64,000 bases of DNA, taken from Nocardioides anomalus. GTDB lineage: Bacteria > Actinomycetota > Actinomycetes > Propionibacteriales > Nocardioidaceae. The DNA lies in the NCBI RefSeq assembly GCF_011046535.1, contig NZ_CP049257.1, positions 1,612,001 to 1,676,000 of the forward strand, in the 5' to 3' direction. The position numbers were made by a program, and so were the translations under genes. This document shows, in pieces, positions 54,973 to 63,985 of this stretch. A model generated the notes under the pieces. That model had not been told where the DNA came from. It searched no databases and saw nothing but the letters and a program-made list of their open reading frames with translations. Numbering within the stretch: position 1 is the stretch's first letter; each line of letters opens with the position of its first letter.

Positions 54973-55748
54973 CTGGCCGCGCGGCCGGTGAGCGTCTCGC
55001 GCAGGCGCAGCAGGTCGGCGTGCACCTCGGGGTCGCGGGAGCGGGCCGGGAGCGTGAGGGCCTCGTCCACGGTGCCCAGCGCCTCGGCGCCCTGGCCGAG
55101 GGTCTGCTGGATGGTGGCCAGGGTCCACAGCGTGCGCTCGGAGCGGGTCAGCTCGACGGCGCGGGTGGCCGCAGCGACGGCGTCCAGGCGGTTGCGCCGG
55201 CGCCGCGAGGTGACCAGGGCCAGGGCCCGGAGCAGGTGGGCCTCGGTCTCGAGGAAGGTGCGGTCCAGCTCGTCAGGGACGGCTGCCGCCAGCTCCGCGG
55301 CCCGGGCCGCGACCGTGCGGACCTCGCGGTGCTCGCCCTGTTCGCGCAGCACGGTGGCCAGCTCGAGCATCGTCACCACGGCCGAGGTGACGTGGGCCGG
55401 GTCGCGCTGGGCCAGCTGCTCGCGCACCTGCGCCTGCTGGCGCAGGCCGGACACGCGCAGCCGCACGTCGGCGGTGCGGGGGAGCGCGGTCTCGAGCAGG
55501 GCCAGGGCCTGCTCGTGGCGCAGCAGCCCCTCGACGCTCGTGTCGGCCACCGTGCGCCGGTGCTCGACGAGCTCCTGGGCGGTCTCGAGGGCGTCGTGCG
55601 CCAGCCCCTCGGCCAGCTGCCGCTCGACCAGCCGCGTGTAGGCCTCGGTCGTGCGGTCCTCGGCGCCGGCGACGCCGATGTCCACCGCCGCCCGCGCCGC
55701 GACCACCGCGGTGGCCAGCTCGACCAGTCCCGTCGCCTCCTCGTCCAT
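54969..55748 (-). CDS. Helical repeat protein of unknown function
   Basis: A 259-residue soluble, almost entirely helical protein. Paired helices such as AHDALETAQELVEHRRTVAD and DAVAAATRAVELTRSERTLW resemble TPR units, although no strong consensus is seen. Its stop shares CTAG with the convergent acyl-CoA synthetase gene. Function is not known. Confidence 0.65.
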
Positions 55749-55815
55749 GCCGACGAGGGTAGGGAGGTCGGCGCCGCTCGCGCAGACGATTGGCGCACTC
55801 CCCGCGCCGGTGCCG

Positions 55816-56671
55816 TCAGCGCCCCTGGTGCTTGAGCCTGAGCTTGACGGTGACGTCGCGGGAGGCCGGCGTCCCGCCCACCGGTGCGTAGGTCACCGTG
55901 ACCTGGGCCGTCGCCTTCCCCGTGCGCTTGAGGGCCTTGCGCAGCGCGCCGGTGACCGCGACGGGCAGCGACACCGTCCTGGCCCGCGCGGAGTCGACCG
56001 AAGCCGCGGCCACGTCCTTCCCACCGACCGTCGTCGTGCCGATGCCGGGGACGCTCACCGACACGGTGGCGGTCCCCGCGCGCGCCGCGGTCCTGACCGC
56101 CCCCACGGCGAGGGCGTTGCTGGGCGTGGGTGCAGGCGTCGGGGTCCGGGTGCCGAAGCGGAGGTTGTCGAGGAAGACGCCACCGTTCAGCGTGACGTAG
56201 TCGATGAGCCGATCGGCGGTGAAGCCGAAGAAGCGCTGGTCGGGCGACTGCGGGCACGTCACCGATCGGGTGGTGGCGGGCGAGAGGTCGACGTAGCCGA
56301 TGGTGAGGGTGCACGTGCGCTCGCTCGGACAGCTCGCGAGGTCGAAGCCGACCGTGTCCACCGGGCTGGTGAAGTCGACGACGAGCGTGTCGGCGCTGTC
56401 GTTCGCGTCGATCGCCGTCGACGGCACCTGGCCCTGCGTCGGCGTGAGCACGGCCAGGTTGCGGTCCGGAGAGCTGCCGGTGGCGAAGAAGTGCACCCCG
56501 GGCGCGATGGCGCCCACCGGGTTAGCACCCCGCCCCGTTGCCGGCCGACAGCGCGGCCTGCGGGGTGCGGTACTTGATGGTGCCCGGGGTGGCGGAGGAC
56601 CCCTCGAAGTCCTCGAGGGCCAGGGACGGGTAAGCGGCGGAGAACGCCCGACCGCCGTTGTCCGGCACCAC
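55816..56671 (-). pseudogene. Secreted-type beta protein with a +1 frameshift and no signal peptide
   Basis: The main frame from about 56530 down to 55816 encodes NPVGAIAPGVHFFATGS, a beta-rich domain with cysteine pairs (ASCPSERTC) and a C-terminal repeat-like domain. The preceding 40 codons (SLALEDFEGSSATPGTIKYR) lie one frame away and end in TAA at 56522. Removing one base in the C4 runs at 56528-56536 joins them. No signal peptide is found before the first GTG at 56671, so the 5' end may also be lost. Confidence 0.6.
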
Positions 56672-56747
56672 GCCATCCTCACTGAGACGGCTCCTGAGCG
56701 GGATGGCCCGATCAGGCCGTACCGGGGCACCGGGTTAGCCTGCGCGC

Positions 56748-57882
56748 GTGCCCACGCTGAGGGAGACCGTCGACCTGCTGCACGGCTGGTACCCGCCCGC
56801 CACGGCCGACTCCTGGGACGCCGTGGGGCTCGTCGCCGGCGATCCGGAGGCGCCGGTGCGGAAGGTGCTGTTCGCCGTGGACCCGGTGCTGCCGGTGGCG
56901 CAGGAGGCCGCGGCGTGGGGCGCGGACCTGCTGGTCGTGCACCACCCGCTGTTCCTCAAGGGCGTGCACGGGGTGGCCCGGACGACGCCCAAGGGCCGGA
57001 CGCTCGGGGTGCTGCAGGACGCCGGCTGCGCGCTGCTGACCGCGCACACCAACGCCGACCAGGCCGCGGGTGGGGTGTCCGAGGCCCTGGCGCTGGCGCT
57101 CGGCCTGAGCGACCTGGCGCCGCTGCAGCCGGCGGACGGCCCGGCGCTGGACAAGCTCACGACCTACGTCCCCACCGCGGACGCCGACCGGGTCCGCCGG
57201 GCGTTGGGCGAGGCGGGGGCCGGGGTGGTCGGCGACTACGACAGCGCGTCGTTCTCCAGCCCCGGCGAGGGCCGGTTCCGGCCCCTGGCGGGTGCGCAGC
57301 CGCACATCGGCGAGGTCGGCCGGCTCGAGGTGGTCGACGAGGTCCGCGTCGAGTGCGTGCTGGCCCGCGCGGCGCGGCCCCGGGTGGTGGCGGCCCTGCT
57401 GGCGGCGCATCCCTACGAGGTGCCGGCGTACGACGTGGTCGAGCTGGCCGACCCGGGACTGGCCCCGACCGGCACCGGGCGGATCGGGTCGGTCGAGTCG
57501 ACCACCCTGGGTGCCTTCGCCCAGCGGGTGGCAGACGCGCTGCCGGCGACGGCGCAGGGGGTGCGGGTGGCGGGGGCCGCGGACCGGCCGGTGCGTCGCG
57601 TGGCGCTCTGCGGGGGAGCCGGCGACTTCCTTTTTCGACGCGGTGCGGCGCACCGACGCCGACGTCTACGTGACCAGCGACCTGCGCCACCACCCGGCGA
57701 GCGAGTTCCTCGAGCACGACGGGCCGGCGCTGGTCGACGTGGCGCACTGGGCGGCGGAGTGGACCTGGCTGCCGGTGGTGGCGCGGCGGCTCGTGGTCGC
57801 GCTCGGGGATACGGTGGACACCCGGGTCAGCGAGATCCGCACCGACCCGTGGACCCACCGAGTCACAGGAGAAGAGCGCTGA
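56748..57882 (+). pseudogene. NIF3/DUF34-family protein (GTP cyclohydrolase I type 2 homologue) with a +1 frameshift
   Basis: A NIF3-fold protein whose metal-site motifs are visible: SWDAVGLVAGDP, LVVHHPLFLKGV, TAHTNADQAAGGVSEAL and, after the break, VTSDLRHHPASEFLEHDGPALVD. At about 57625-57632, RRVALCGGAGD continues one base later as SFFDAVRRTDADVY. One fewer T restores a roughly 377-residue protein. The start is GTG 56748, six bases after TAGCCT. This gene order with a zinc-ribbon and RNase H protein is conserved in actinobacteria (Rv2230c-Rv2228c). Confidence 0.82.
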
Positions 57883-58622
57883 AAGCCGACCCCGCCGCCC
57901 AGCTCGCGTTGCTGGACCTCCAGGAGCTCGACTCCCGCGCCGACCTCCTGCGCCACCAGCGCGAGGCGCTGCCCGAGCTCGCCGAGATCGCCACGCTGAC
58001 CGCCGCGCGCACCGAGCTCGACGGCCGGCGGCGCGACGCGGCCATCGCCGTGGACGACCTCACCGCCGAGCAGGCCAAGGTCGACGCCGACGTCGAGCAG
58101 GTCAAGACCCGCCGCAAGCGCGACCAGGACCGGATGGACCAGGGCCTCATCAGCAACCCCAAGGACCTGGAGCGGATGCAGGGCGAGCTGGAGTCGCTCC
58201 AGCGCCGGATCGGCAGCCTGGAGGACGACGAGCTCGAGGTGATGGCCCGGCTCGAGGACGCCCAGCAGGACCTCGACACGCTCACCGCCCAGGTCGCCGA
58301 GGCCGACGAGCGGCTGGGCGCGCTGACCGCGACCGCCGACGAGAAGACCGCCGAGCTCGGCGCCCGGCTCGAGGAGACCCTGGCCCAGCGCGAGCCCGCC
58401 GCGGCGGGCATCCCCGGCGACCTGCTCGCGCTGTACGAGCGGCTGCGCATCGCCAAGAACGGCGTCGCGGTGGGCGCGCTGCGGCGCCGCGAGTGCGGCG
58501 GCTGCCGGCTCACCCTCGACCCCTCCGAGCTCGCCGCGATCCGTGCCGCCGCGCCCGACGAGGTCGTGCGCCACGACGAGTGCCAGCGGATCCTGGTCCG
58601 CACCGACGAATCCGGGCTGTGA
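57879..58622 (+). CDS. C4-type zinc ribbon coiled-coil protein
   Basis: A 247-residue protein with a long coiled coil (residues about 15-190) and a C-terminal zinc ribbon: CGGCRLTL and the later ...RHDECQRILV. The family is conserved beside NIF3; function is unclear, perhaps in nucleic-acid or membrane-associated processes. The best start is CTG at 57879, with AGGAGAA six bases upstream and the start overlapping the NIF3 stop (CTGA). No ATG/GTG start exists before the coiled coil. Confidence 0.82.
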   Translation: MKADPAAQLALLDLQELDSRADLLRHQREALPELAEIATLTAARTELDGRRRDAAIAVDDLTAEQAKVDADVEQVKTRRKRDQDRMDQGLISNPKDLERMQGELESLQRRIGSLEDDELEVMARLEDAQQDLDTLTAQVAEADERLGALTATADEKTAELGARLEETLAQREPAAAGIPGDLLALYERLRIAKNGVAVGALRRRECGGCRLTLDPSELAAIRAAAPDEVVRHDECQRILVRTDESGL

Positions 58623-59773
58623 GCGGATCGGCCCCTCGGTCGGTCGTCGTCGAGGCCGACGGCGGCTCGCGCGGCAACCCCGGGCCGGCGGCGTACGGCG
58701 CGGTCCTGAAGGACGCCACCACCGGAGCCGTCCTGGCCGAGGAGGGCACGACCATCGGCGTGGCGACCAACAACGTGGCGGAGTACTCCGGGCTCATCGC
58801 CGGGCTCAGGCTGGCCGCGGAGCTGGCCCCGGAGGCCGACATCGAGGTCCGGATGGACTCCAAGCTCGTGGTCGAGCAGATGTCGGGCCGCTGGAAGATC
58901 AAGCACCCCGACATGCGGCCGCTGGCCACCGAGGCCACCCGGCTGGCGCCCTTCGGCACCACGTACACCTGGGTGCCGCGTGAGCAGAACAAGCACGCCG
59001 ACCGGCTGGCCAACGAGGCCCTGGACGGCAAGCGGAGCGGCGTCACCGTGGCGGGGGAGCAGCCGGTCGCCCCGGCGCCCGCCGCGCCCGTCGTGCCCGC
59101 CCGGTCGAGCTGGGGTCCGCCCGGCCCGGCCACGACCCTGGTGCTCATCCGGCACGGCGTCACCGCGCACACCACCGACAAGCGCTTCTCCGGCGGCCTG
59201 GCCAGCAGCAACCCCGGGCTGAGCGACGAGGGCCGGGCGCAGGTCCGCGCGACCGCGGACTGGCTGGCGCCGCTGGCCTCCGAGGTCGGGGCCGTGGTCG
59301 CCTCACCGGTACGCCGCGCGCAGGAGTCCGCCGAGATCGTGGCGGCCCGGCTGGAGCGGCCGCTCGAGGTCGAGCCCGGCCTCGCCGAGATGGAGTTCGG
59401 CCGGTGGGACGGGCTCACCCTGGCCGAGGTCGGCGAGCGCGACCGGGCCGGCCTGGACGGCTGGCTCGGCGCGCTCGACGTGGCGCCGCCCGGTGGGGAG
59501 TCCTTCCTGGACGTGCAGGCCCGGGTGCTGGCCGGACTGGAGCGGGTCCTGGAGCGGCACGCCGAGCAGACCGTGGTCGTGGTCAGCCACGTCACGCCCA
59601 TCAAGACCCTGGTGGCCAGGGCCCTGGACGCGCCGCTGGAGTCGATCTGGCGCATGCAGCTGAGCCCCGCGTCCGTCAGCGTCGTGTCGTTCTTCCCGGA
59701 GGGCCGCTCGAGCATGCGGCTCTACAACGCGCGGCCGAGCGACGCCTTCTCGGCCGCGGCGTCGGCCTGGTGA
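58619..59773 (+). CDS. Bifunctional RNase H / histidine phosphatase
   Basis: A 384-residue fusion. Residues 1-130 are RNase HI-like: EADGGSRGNPGPAAYG, NVAEYSGLI and DSKLVVEQMSG carry the acidic catalytic residues. After a Pro/Ala linker, residues 175-384 are a phosphoglycerate-mutase-type phosphatase with LIRHGVTAHT and VVSHVTPIK. It corresponds to mycobacterial Rv2228c (RNase H/alpha-ribazole phosphatase). GTG 58619 overlaps the upstream stop. Confidence 0.92.
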   Translation: MSGSAPRSVVVEADGGSRGNPGPAAYGAVLKDATTGAVLAEEGTTIGVATNNVAEYSGLIAGLRLAAELAPEADIEVRMDSKLVVEQMSGRWKIKHPDMRPLATEATRLAPFGTTYTWVPREQNKHADRLANEALDGKRSGVTVAGEQPVAPAPAAPVVPARSSWGPPGPATTLVLIRHGVTAHTTDKRFSGGLASSNPGLSDEGRAQVRATADWLAPLASEVGAVVASPVRRAQESAEIVAARLERPLEVEPGLAEMEFGRWDGLTLAEVGERDRAGLDGWLGALDVAPPGGESFLDVQARVLAGLERVLERHAEQTVVVVSHVTPIKTLVARALDAPLESIWRMQLSPASVSVVSFFPEGRSSMRLYNARPSDAFSAAASAW

Positions 59774-60333
59774 GCCCCTCCGAGCGCGTCCTGGACCTGT
59801 TCGCGGTCCCGGACGCGGTCATCCCGCTCGGCGACGCCTCGGTCGTGGCCGGCGACCTCGTGCTCGCACCCGGCCACGACCCGGCCGTGCAGGACTGGCT
59901 CAACCCGCTGCTGGCCCGGCTCGCCGTCGCCATGGACACCCGGCCGCGCCGGCGCCCACAGGACCTGCGACTCGCCGTACCGGTCCCGGCCCGGGACGGC
60001 TCATGGGTCGTGGACGGGTGGTCGGCCTGCCGCTACGAGCCCGGCAGCACGATCACCCGCGACCTCGACGTCACCCTGGCCGTCGGGCGCGTTCTGCACG
60101 CCGAGCTGGCCTCCGCGGTGCCGCCGCGGCCCGAGGGTCAGCTCGTGCACACCCAGCTGTTCGGCAACGTCCTGCTCGACGAGGTCGGCGCGCCGGTGGT
60201 CGTCGACGTCCACCCGGACTGGCTCCCGGTCGAGGTGGCCGAGGCGCTGTGCGTGGTGGACGCGGGCGTGGACCTGCCCGATCGACCGGGGACGACGGCG
60301 GCCCGGGAGTACCGCTCGCTCAACCCTCGCTGA
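59770..60333 (+). CDS. Conserved protein of unknown function
   Basis: A 187-residue protein. The segments WVVDGWSACRYEPGSTITRD and LVHTQLFGNVLLDEVGAPVVVDVHPD resemble the late part of aminoglycoside-phosphotransferase-like folds (a TIGR02569-like pattern), but the N-terminal ATP-binding lobe is reduced. It may be a shortened member. GTG 59770 overlaps the upstream stop; its end overlaps the convergent polymerase gene by 14 bases. Confidence 0.66.
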   Translation: MSPSERVLDLFAVPDAVIPLGDASVVAGDLVLAPGHDPAVQDWLNPLLARLAVAMDTRPRRRPQDLRLAVPVPARDGSWVVDGWSACRYEPGSTITRDLDVTLAVGRVLHAELASAVPPRPEGQLVHTQLFGNVLLDEVGAPVVVDVHPDWLPVEVAEALCVVDAGVDLPDRPGTTAAREYRSLNPR

Positions 60334-61267
60334 GCTCGCGCTTGCGCCGCTTGCCCTCGTGCATCGCCACCACCCGGGCGAGGGGGATCTCGTGGCCCTC
60401 GGCGATCAGGTCGGCCGGCAGCAGCTGCGGCTCGCCCGGCTCCCACACCGCCTCGTCCAGCCGGTCCGCCGCGGTCCGCACCGTGTAGTCGCCCGGCCGC
60501 ACCTCCTCCAGCCGGTCCCACCCGACCGGGAAGGACACGGGCAGGCCCGGCCGGGCCCGGGGGCTGTACGCCGCCACGACCGTCGCGCCGCCGGCTCGGG
60601 TGGAGTCGACGAAGACCTTCCCGTCCCGCTCGTCGCGCACGAACGCCGTGGTGGCCACCGCGGGGTCGAGCGCGGCCGCCCGCGCGGCCAGGGCCCTCGT
60701 GGCGGCAGCCACGTCCGGGACGTCGTGCTCGACCAGCGGCACGACCACGTGCACGCCCTTGGCGCCGCTCGTCTTGACCGCCCCGGTCAGCCCGGCGCCG
60801 GTCAGCGCCCGCCGGACCAGCAGCGCCGCGGCCACCGCGAGCCGGAACCCCTCCTCGAGCGCCACGTCGTCCGGCGGGTCCAGGTCGAGGACGAGGTCGC
60901 TCTGGTGAGGGTCGTCGACCCGCATGAGCGCGGGGTGGTACTCCACCGCCCGCTGGTTGGCCAGCCACACCAGCGTGCGCCGGTCGTCGCAGACGGGGTA
61001 GCGGACCTCGCGCTGGGAGGCGCGGGCGTAGACGGTCGTGGTCCGGATCCAGTCGGGGGCGTGCTGGGGGAGGTTCTTCTGCATGAAGGCCGCCTGGCCC
61101 AGCCGGGCCCGCACCACCGACAGGGCCCGGTCGCGCAGACCGGGCAGCATCCGCTCGTGCACCGCGTCGAGGTAGCGCACCAGGTCGCCCTTGGTCACGC
61201 CCGCGTCGTCGAAGACCAGCTGGTCCAGGTGGGACAGGGCGACGCCGGCCAGCTCGTCAGCGCTCAC
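60320..61267 (-). CDS. LigD-type primase-polymerase domain protein
   Basis: A 315-residue stand-alone polymerase domain of the archaeo-eukaryotic primase type found in bacterial non-homologous end-joining LigD. Catalytic motifs are LVLDLDPPDDV with the metal Asp pair, KTSGAKGVHVVVPL, and a later KVFVDSTRA. No ligase, nuclease or Ku gene is adjacent. It may act in end joining or gap filling. GTG 61267 overlaps the yaaA stop. Confidence 0.9.
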   Translation of the reverse strand: MSADELAGVALSHLDQLVFDDAGVTKGDLVRYLDAVHERMLPGLRDRALSVVRARLGQAAFMQKNLPQHAPDWIRTTTVYARASQREVRYPVCDDRRTLVWLANQRAVEYHPALMRVDDPHQSDLVLDLDPPDDVALEEGFRLAVAAALLVRRALTGAGLTGAVKTSGAKGVHVVVPLVEHDVPDVAAATRALAARAAALDPAVATTAFVRDERDGKVFVDSTRAGGATVVAAYSPRARPGLPVSFPVGWDRLEEVRPGDYTVRTAADRLDEAVWEPGEPQLLPADLIAEGHEIPLARVVAMHEGKRRKRELSEG

Positions 61268-62022
61268 ACCTCGGAGACGACCACATCGAGCGCGCCGCCG
61301 TCCACCTCCACGGTCCAGCCGAGGTCGCGCAGCGCCTCGGCCAGCCGCGCCGGCGTGCGCGGGTTCGCTCCGTCCTCGAGCAGAGCCCGGACGAGGCGGC
61401 CCTTGGTGGCCTTGTTGAAGTGGCTGACCACCTGTCGCTTCCCGGGCGCGGTCTCGTGCAGCACCCGGACCGTGGCGACCCGGGGGAGCGTGGGCTTCCA
61501 GAACGCCGCGTAGGTACCGCTGCGCAGGTCCACCAGCAGCCCGTCACCGACCAGGTCGGTGAGCACCGGCCCGAGCTCGGCCCGCCACACGCCGGCCACC
61601 GCGCCGAGGCCGGGCAGCGCGGCGTCGCCGGAGAGGCGGTACGCCGGGATCCGGTCGCCCGGTGCCACCAGCCCGAACAGGCTCGACGTCACCCGCACCC
61701 GGGCCGTGGCCCGCCGCCGCGCCGCCGCGCCCAGGCCGGGCAGCCCGAGGGCGTCGTACAGCACGCCGGTGTAGACCGCGTCGGCCCGCGCGGTGGGCGC
61801 CTCGCGCAGTCGAGCGTTGCGCGCGACGAGCTCGAGCTGGGTCTTGGGTACGGCCAGGGTGCGGGCCGCCGCCTCGGGGTCCGTCGCGCACAGGTCGACC
61901 AGCGCGTCGAGCACCCGCTCGCGCGCGCCGGTCAGCTCCGGTGCCGAGAGGGCCGTGAGGTCGAGGGGCTTGCCGCGGCGCGGGGAGCTCTTGCCCTCGC
62001 TCGGCGGCAGCAGGATCAACAC
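61264..62022 (-). CDS. yaaA: YaaA family peroxide-stress protein
   Basis: A 252-residue DUF328/UPF0246 protein. Hallmarks are LLPPSEGKSSPRRGKPLDL at the start, YTGVLYDALG, and VSHFNKATKGRLVRALL. In Escherichia coli YaaA lowers free iron during peroxide stress; the role here is inferred from family. GTG 62022 follows the -10-like TAATCT by eight bases. The LigD-like gene overlaps its end. Confidence 0.88.
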   Translation of the reverse strand: MLILLPPSEGKSSPRRGKPLDLTALSAPELTGARERVLDALVDLCATDPEAAARTLAVPKTQLELVARNARLREAPTARADAVYTGVLYDALGLPGLGAAARRRATARVRVTSSLFGLVAPGDRIPAYRLSGDAALPGLGAVAGVWRAELGPVLTDLVGDGLLVDLRSGTYAAFWKPTLPRVATVRVLHETAPGKRQVVSHFNKATKGRLVRALLEDGANPRTPARLAEALRDLGWTVEVDGGALDVVVSEV

Positions 62023-62030
62023 GATTCCGA

Positions 62031-62040
62031 AGATTAGGGT
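62031..62040. promoter_or_regulatory. Overlapping divergent -10 elements
   Basis: AGATTAGGGT contains TAGGGT on the plus strand (62035-62040) for the ribonuclease gene and TAATCT on the minus strand (62031-62036) for yaaA. The start codons are only 26 bases apart, so the two polymerases should compete. Confidence 0.6.
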
Positions 62041-62047
62041 GGGCGAC

Positions 62048-63499
62048 ATGTCGAGCAGCCGCGTGGTCCGGGTCCGGACGGCCGACAGCGACGTCGAGCG
62101 GCTGCTCCGCGAGGGCATCGCGGAGATCCAGGCCGAGCTGCACGTGACGCCGGACTTCCCGCCCGAGGTCGAGCAGGCCGCGGCGGCGGCGGTGGCCGAC
62201 CCGCGGCTGCCGGAGCTGGACCGCACCGACCTCGAGCTGGTCACCGTCGACCCGGAGGGCTCGATGGACCTCGACCAGGCGCTGCACCTGGAACGGACCG
62301 GCGACGGCGGCTACGTCCTGCACTACGCGATCGCCGACCTCGCGGCGTTCATCACCCCGGGCGACCCGGTCGACGTCGAGGCGCACCGCCGGGGCCAGAC
62401 GCTGTACGGCGCGGACAGCCGGGTCCCTCTGCACCCGACGGTGATCTCCGAGGGGGGCGGCTCGCTGCTGCCCGACCAGGTCCGCCCGGCGCTGCTGTGG
62501 ACCATCACCCTGGACGCCGACGGCGCGCGCACCGACGTGCAGGTCGAGCGGGCCCGGGTGCGCAGCCGGGCGCGGCTGGACTACCCGGGCGTGCAGCAGC
62601 AGATCGACGACGGCAGCGCGTCGGAGTCGCTGGCCCTGCTCAAGGTGGTCGGCGAGCTGCGCCTGCAGCGCGAGCGCGCCCGCGGCGGCGTCTCGCTGCC
62701 GCTGCCCGAACAGGAGGTCGACACCTCCGGGCCGGAGTGGACGCTGACCTACCGCGAGCTGCTCCCCGTCGAGGAGTGGAACGCCCAGATGTCGCTGCTC
62801 ACCGGCTTCGCGGCGGCCTCGCTGATGATGTACGCGCGGATCGGCTTCCTGCGCACCCTGCCGCCGCCGGACCCGCGCGACGTGCAGCGGCTGCACCGGA
62901 CCGCCCACGCCCTCGGCATCGAGTGGCCGGCCGAGCTGCTCTACCCCGACTTCATCCGTGGCCTGGACCCGGCCAAGCCGCAGCACGCTGCGATGATCTC
63001 GGCCTGCACTCGGCTGCTGCGCGGGAGCGGGTACGTCGCCTTCGACGGCGAGGTGCCGGCCGACCCGCTGCACCACGCGCTCAACGCGGAGTACGCCCAC
63101 GTCACCGCGCCGCTGCGCCGCCTCGGCGACCGCTACGCCTCGGAGATCTGCGTCGCCCTGTGCGCGGGCGACGACGTGCCGGGCTGGGTCCACGCCGCCC
63201 TGCCGGAGCTGGCCAAGCAGATGCAGACCTCGTCGCAGCTGGCCAGCCGCTACGAGAGCGCCGTGCTCAACCTGGTCGAGGCCGGGCTGCTCCAGGGCCG
63301 GGTCGGCGAGAGCTTCGACGCCGTGGTCGTCGACGTCAACGAGAAGGACCCGATCCGCGGCACGGTCACGGTCGCCGAGCCCGCCGTCGAGGCGCCGGTC
63401 GTGTCCGCCTCCGACATCCCGCTCGGCACCGACGTGCGCGTGCGGCTCACCACCGCCGACGTGGCGACCCGCAAGGTCGAGTTCACGCTGGAGAGGTAG
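62048..63499 (+). CDS. RNB-domain ribonuclease (RNase II/R family)
   Basis: A 483-residue exoribonuclease of the short actinobacterial type. The catalytic region is VDPEGSMDLDQALHLE, followed by YAIADLAAFITPGD, NAQMSLLTGFAAASLM, and the RNA-channel segment HVTAPLRRLGDRYASE. An S1-like region at the end is very short. It should degrade RNA 3' to 5'. ATG 62048 follows TAGGGT by seven bases. Confidence 0.9.
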   Translation: MSSSRVVRVRTADSDVERLLREGIAEIQAELHVTPDFPPEVEQAAAAAVADPRLPELDRTDLELVTVDPEGSMDLDQALHLERTGDGGYVLHYAIADLAAFITPGDPVDVEAHRRGQTLYGADSRVPLHPTVISEGGGSLLPDQVRPALLWTITLDADGARTDVQVERARVRSRARLDYPGVQQQIDDGSASESLALLKVVGELRLQRERARGGVSLPLPEQEVDTSGPEWTLTYRELLPVEEWNAQMSLLTGFAAASLMMYARIGFLRTLPPPDPRDVQRLHRTAHALGIEWPAELLYPDFIRGLDPAKPQHAAMISACTRLLRGSGYVAFDGEVPADPLHHALNAEYAHVTAPLRRLGDRYASEICVALCAGDDVPGWVHAALPELAKQMQTSSQLASRYESAVLNLVEAGLLQGRVGESFDAVVVDVNEKDPIRGTVTVAEPAVEAPVVSASDIPLGTDVRVRLTTADVATRKVEFTLER

Positions 63500-63944
63500 C
63501 CCCGACGAACGCCCGCAGCTCGCCGTCCGGCGCGTCCCACGCGGCGCGGAAGGCCGGGTGCAGCGGCAGGTCGTCGACCTCGTCGGCCTCCGCCCAGACG
63601 TGGCGCACCGACTCCGAGAGGTGCTCGACGTGCAGCGGCGCGGTCGCCGGCACGCCCAGCACGGTCTCGTAGGTCCACCCGCCACCGCAGTCCGCGACGT
63701 AGGACGCGCGCACGTCGACCTCGGCGGGTCGGATGGCCATCTCCTCGCCGGCCTCGCGCAGCGCCGTCTCCACGCCGGACTCGCCGCGCTCGCGGGCACC
63801 GCCCGGGACCGACCAGGTGCCGCCCTGGTGCGCCCAGCCCGCCCGGAGCTGGAGCAGCGCCCGCCCGGCGTCGGCCACGAGCAGCCCGGCGGCCCCGCGC
63901 GGCCCCCAGTGGCGGTGGCCCAGCCTGCACGTCGTCCAGCTCAT
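63483..63944 (-). CDS. Nudix hydrolase
   Basis: A 153-residue Nudix protein. The Nudix box is G(A)RERGESGVETALREAGEEM following WSVPGG, with the REAGEEM core intact. It is expected to hydrolyse nucleoside diphosphates linked to another moiety; substrate unknown. Its end overlaps the convergent ribonuclease gene by 17 bases. Confidence 0.88.
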   Translation of the reverse strand: MSWTTCRLGHRHWGPRGAAGLLVADAGRALLQLRAGWAHQGGTWSVPGGARERGESGVETALREAGEEMAIRPAEVDVRASYVADCGGGWTYETVLGVPATAPLHVEHLSESVRHVWAEADEVDDLPLHPAFRAAWDAPDGELRAFVGATSPA

Positions 63945-63985
63945 GACGGCTCGACCCTAGAGCCCTGCTCCTAGACTCACCGCCC

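Noticed and set aside
56748..58622. A single 624-codon NIF3-zinc ribbon fusion protein
   Set aside because: The middle part (about 57631-57878) is out-of-frame, Arg-rich nonsense produced by the frameshift; the two genes only happen to share a frame.
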